7,171 nucleotides of DNA from Bryobacterales bacterium. GTDB taxonomy: Bacteria; Acidobacteriota; Terriglobia; Bryobacterales; Bryobacteraceae. A program made the translations under genes and the position numbers. The notes beneath the pieces are model-generated. The model was given only the letters and a program-made list of their open reading frames with translations. It made no database searches and was not told the origin of the DNA. Shown piece after piece: positions 5,734 through 7,171 of this stretch. The stretch is from positions 1 through 7,171 of the forward strand of contig JAEHDI010000548.1 in the NCBI GenBank assembly GCA_016880505.1, written 5' to 3'. How positions within the stretch are numbered: position 1 is the first letter of the stretch; every line of letters begins with the position of its first letter.

Positions 5734-7171
5734 TCACATCACCGGCCCTATGCGCCACGGCACGAACTCCTGGTGCCCCCAGCGTTCGCTCGCCGTCCGT
5801 TCGCCGGAAGCCACGCGCAGGAGCAGATCGAAGATCTCGCGGCCCACGTCTTCAATCGCCGCTTCGCCGTCGGCGATCCGGCCCGCGTTCACGTCCATGT
5901 TGTCTCGCATCCGGCGGAAGGTGTGGCTGTTGCTGGCTATCTTGATCACCGGAATGCTCGGAAAACCGATCGCACTGCCTCGGCCCGAGGTGAAGGCAAT
6001 CACGCTGGCGCCGCCCGCGGCCAAACCGGCCAGCGACACCGGGTCGTAGCCCGGCGTGTTCATAAAAACAAGGCCGCCCGGCACGATTCGCTCGCCGTAA
6101 TCGATCGCGTCCATCAGATTGGACGTACCGCCCTTGGCGACGGCTCCGAGAGATTTTTCCAGAATGTTTGAGAGGCCACCTTCTTTGTTGCCGGGCGACG
6201 GGTTGTCGTCGAAGCTCTCGCCGAAGCGGCGCAAGTAGTCCTGGTAGCTTCGAATGAATGCGAGCACACGCTCGGCCACCGCGCGGTTTCGCGCGCGCCG
6301 AATCAGCAGGTGCTCGGCGCCGAAGATCTCGGGCGTCTCGGCCAGTACCGGAGTTCCGCCCGCGCCGGCAAGCAGGTCGGAGCAGAACCCCAGCGCGGGG
6401 TTGGCAGTGATTCCGGAAAACGAGTCCGATCCGCCGCAGTTCAGCCCGAGGACGATCTTCGAAGCGGGCAGCTCGACGCGGCGCTCGGACTCCGCCCGCT
6501 CGATGGACTTGGCGATCTCGTGGCGGGCCGCCTCGACAGCCGCCCGTGTGCCGCCGCTCTCCTGGAGCGTGATACCGGCCAGGCGGCCGCTCCGCGCTGC
6601 CTCGCTGCCGAGGTAGTGGTCGATCTGGTTCACTTCGCAGCCGAGCCCCAGCACCACTGCAGCGGAGACATTCGGATGATCGAGCACGCCGCTGAGAGTT
6701 CGTTGAAGCAACTCGGTGTCGGGACCGATCGCGTGGCCGCATCCGTCGCCGTGAGGGAACGCGACGACGCCGTCCACGTTGGGCGGGAGCTTCTCGCCTT
6801 CGTAGCTCCGCGCGATCAATTCCGCAGTATGAGCTGCGCAGTTGCTCGCGGCCACGACCGCAATGTAGTTTCGCGTGCCGGCCCGCCCGTCTTCCCTCGG
6901 GTATCCGAGAAACGTCGGCGCGCCGGCCGGCGCCTCGGGGCGGGGAAGGTCCGCTTCGGGGAATTCGTAATCAATCGCTCGCTCCTCGTACAGGAGGTTG
7001 TGTGTGTGCACGTGCTCGCCCGGTTCGATCGCGCGGCTCGCCGGGCCGATATTCTGACCGTAGCGCCGCACGAGGGCGCCGGCGTCAATACGCGACACGG
7101 CGACCTTGTGACCCTGCGGTAGTGCTCGGCCAACAGAGAGTGAGCGATCGCACACGAGATCGGCATGAAGC
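5734..7171 (-). CDS. UxaA/GarD family altronate or aldarate dehydratase, 5' partial
   Basis: This cytosolic enzyme family removes water from sugar acids (D-altronate in UxaA, D-galactarate in GarD) to give 2-keto-3-deoxy acids. The frame is open to the window edge (LHADLVCDRS...), so 478 residues are visible and perhaps 15-30 N-terminal residues are missing; the internal GTG at 7155 is not a start. An N-terminal SAF-like domain is recognisable by ALPQGHKVAV, RYGQNIGPA and PGEHVHTHNL. The large C-terminal domain shows GTRNYIAVVAASNC, HGDGCGHA, VLGLGCEVNQ, LGLNCGGSDSFSGITANPA, AETPEIFGAEHLL, NPSPGNKEGGLSNI, PGYDPVSLAGLAAGGA and FTSGRGSAIGFPSIPVIKI, a complete run of family signatures, including both conserved cysteine-containing loops. 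The exact substrate is uncertain. It is the most upstream minus-strand gene in view, with an operon-like 17-base gap to the DsbA-like gene. Confidence 0.9.
   Translation of the reverse strand, partial: LHADLVCDRSLSVGRALPQGHKVAVSRIDAGALVRRYGQNIGPASRAIEPGEHVHTHNLLYEERAIDYEFPEADLPRPEAPAGAPTFLGYPREDGRAGTRNYIAVVAASNCAAHTAELIARSYEGEKLPPNVDGVVAFPHGDGCGHAIGPDTELLQRTLSGVLDHPNVSAAVVLGLGCEVNQIDHYLGSEAARSGRLAGITLQESGGTRAAVEAARHEIAKSIERAESERRVELPASKIVLGLNCGGSDSFSGITANPALGFCSDLLAGAGGTPVLAETPEIFGAEHLLIRRARNRAVAERVLAFIRSYQDYLRRFGESFDDNPSPGNKEGGLSNILEKSLGAVAKGGTSNLMDAIDYGERIVPGGLVFMNTPGYDPVSLAGLAAGGASVIAFTSGRGSAIGFPSIPVIKIASNSHTFRRMRDNMDVNAGRIADGEAAIEDVGREIFDLLLRVASGERTASERWGHQEFVPWRIGPVM

Larger units (their letters stand above)
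2589..7171 (-). other. Probable four-gene transcription unit
   Basis: Four same-strand genes (dehydratase, DsbA-like, M28 peptidase, unknown protein) are separated by 17, 5 and 21 bases, with no terminator or promoter-sized gap between them. The promoter would lie beyond the right window edge. The LarA-like gene may be read through from this unit or transcribed separately, because its gap is 109 bases. Close spacing supports co-transcription but does not prove a common function. Confidence 0.65.

Noticed and set aside
5852..6742. A 296-codon open frame on the minus strand
   Set aside because: It is a different frame within the UxaA-like gene and gives a very Arg-rich, low-complexity product.
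1..7171. A defence system, mobile element, CRISPR array or new multi-gene system
   Set aside because: No transposase, integrase, nuclease, helicase or toxin-like gene and no regular repeats were seen; all but one of the genes fall in known families.

Overview
The window is 7.2 kb of dense, GC-rich bacterial chromosome. It looks like an Acidobacteriota genome, perhaps near Solibacter/Bryobacter. That guess rests on the style of the Flp pilin (GQDLIEYALMAGF core), on a LarA-like DUF2088 protein and on the secreted M28 and DsbA-like proteins. It comes from family memory, not from a search. No tRNA, rRNA, CRISPR array, insertion sequence or phage gene was seen.

Left part, plus strand. The window opens inside a PLP-dependent alpha-oxoamine synthase gene (1-755), most like glycine C-acetyltransferase (Kbl), with its 5' end outside the window. 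After 184 bases without a gene comes a 58-residue Flp-type pilin (940-1116) with a strong ribosome binding site. It is followed by an inverted repeat with T-runs that probably ends transcription from both sides.

Right part, minus strand, read from right to left. A UxaA/GarD-type sugar-acid dehydratase (5734 to beyond 7171, 5' end missing) is followed after 17 bases by a secreted DsbA-like CPYC thioredoxin-fold protein. Five bases later comes a secreted M28 metallopeptidase with a PA domain, then after 21 bases an unrecognised 209-residue protein. These four look like one transcription unit. After a further 109 bases comes a LarA-like protein (1205-2479), from a branch that differs from true lactate racemase. 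It may be co-transcribed or have its own promoter.

The two enzymes at the ends of the minus-strand group both act, by family, on hydroxy acids: UxaA removes water from aldonic/aldaric acids, and LarA-type enzymes epimerise 2-hydroxy acids using a nickel-pincer nucleotide. A role of this locus in sugar-acid use is a reasonable inference, but the LarA-like substrate is unknown and no transporter, regulator or cofactor gene (larB/C/E) lies in the window. The secreted peptidase and DsbA-like protein do not obviously belong to that pathway. Most genes here are ordinary; the LarA-like protein and the 209-residue unknown are the two worth following.
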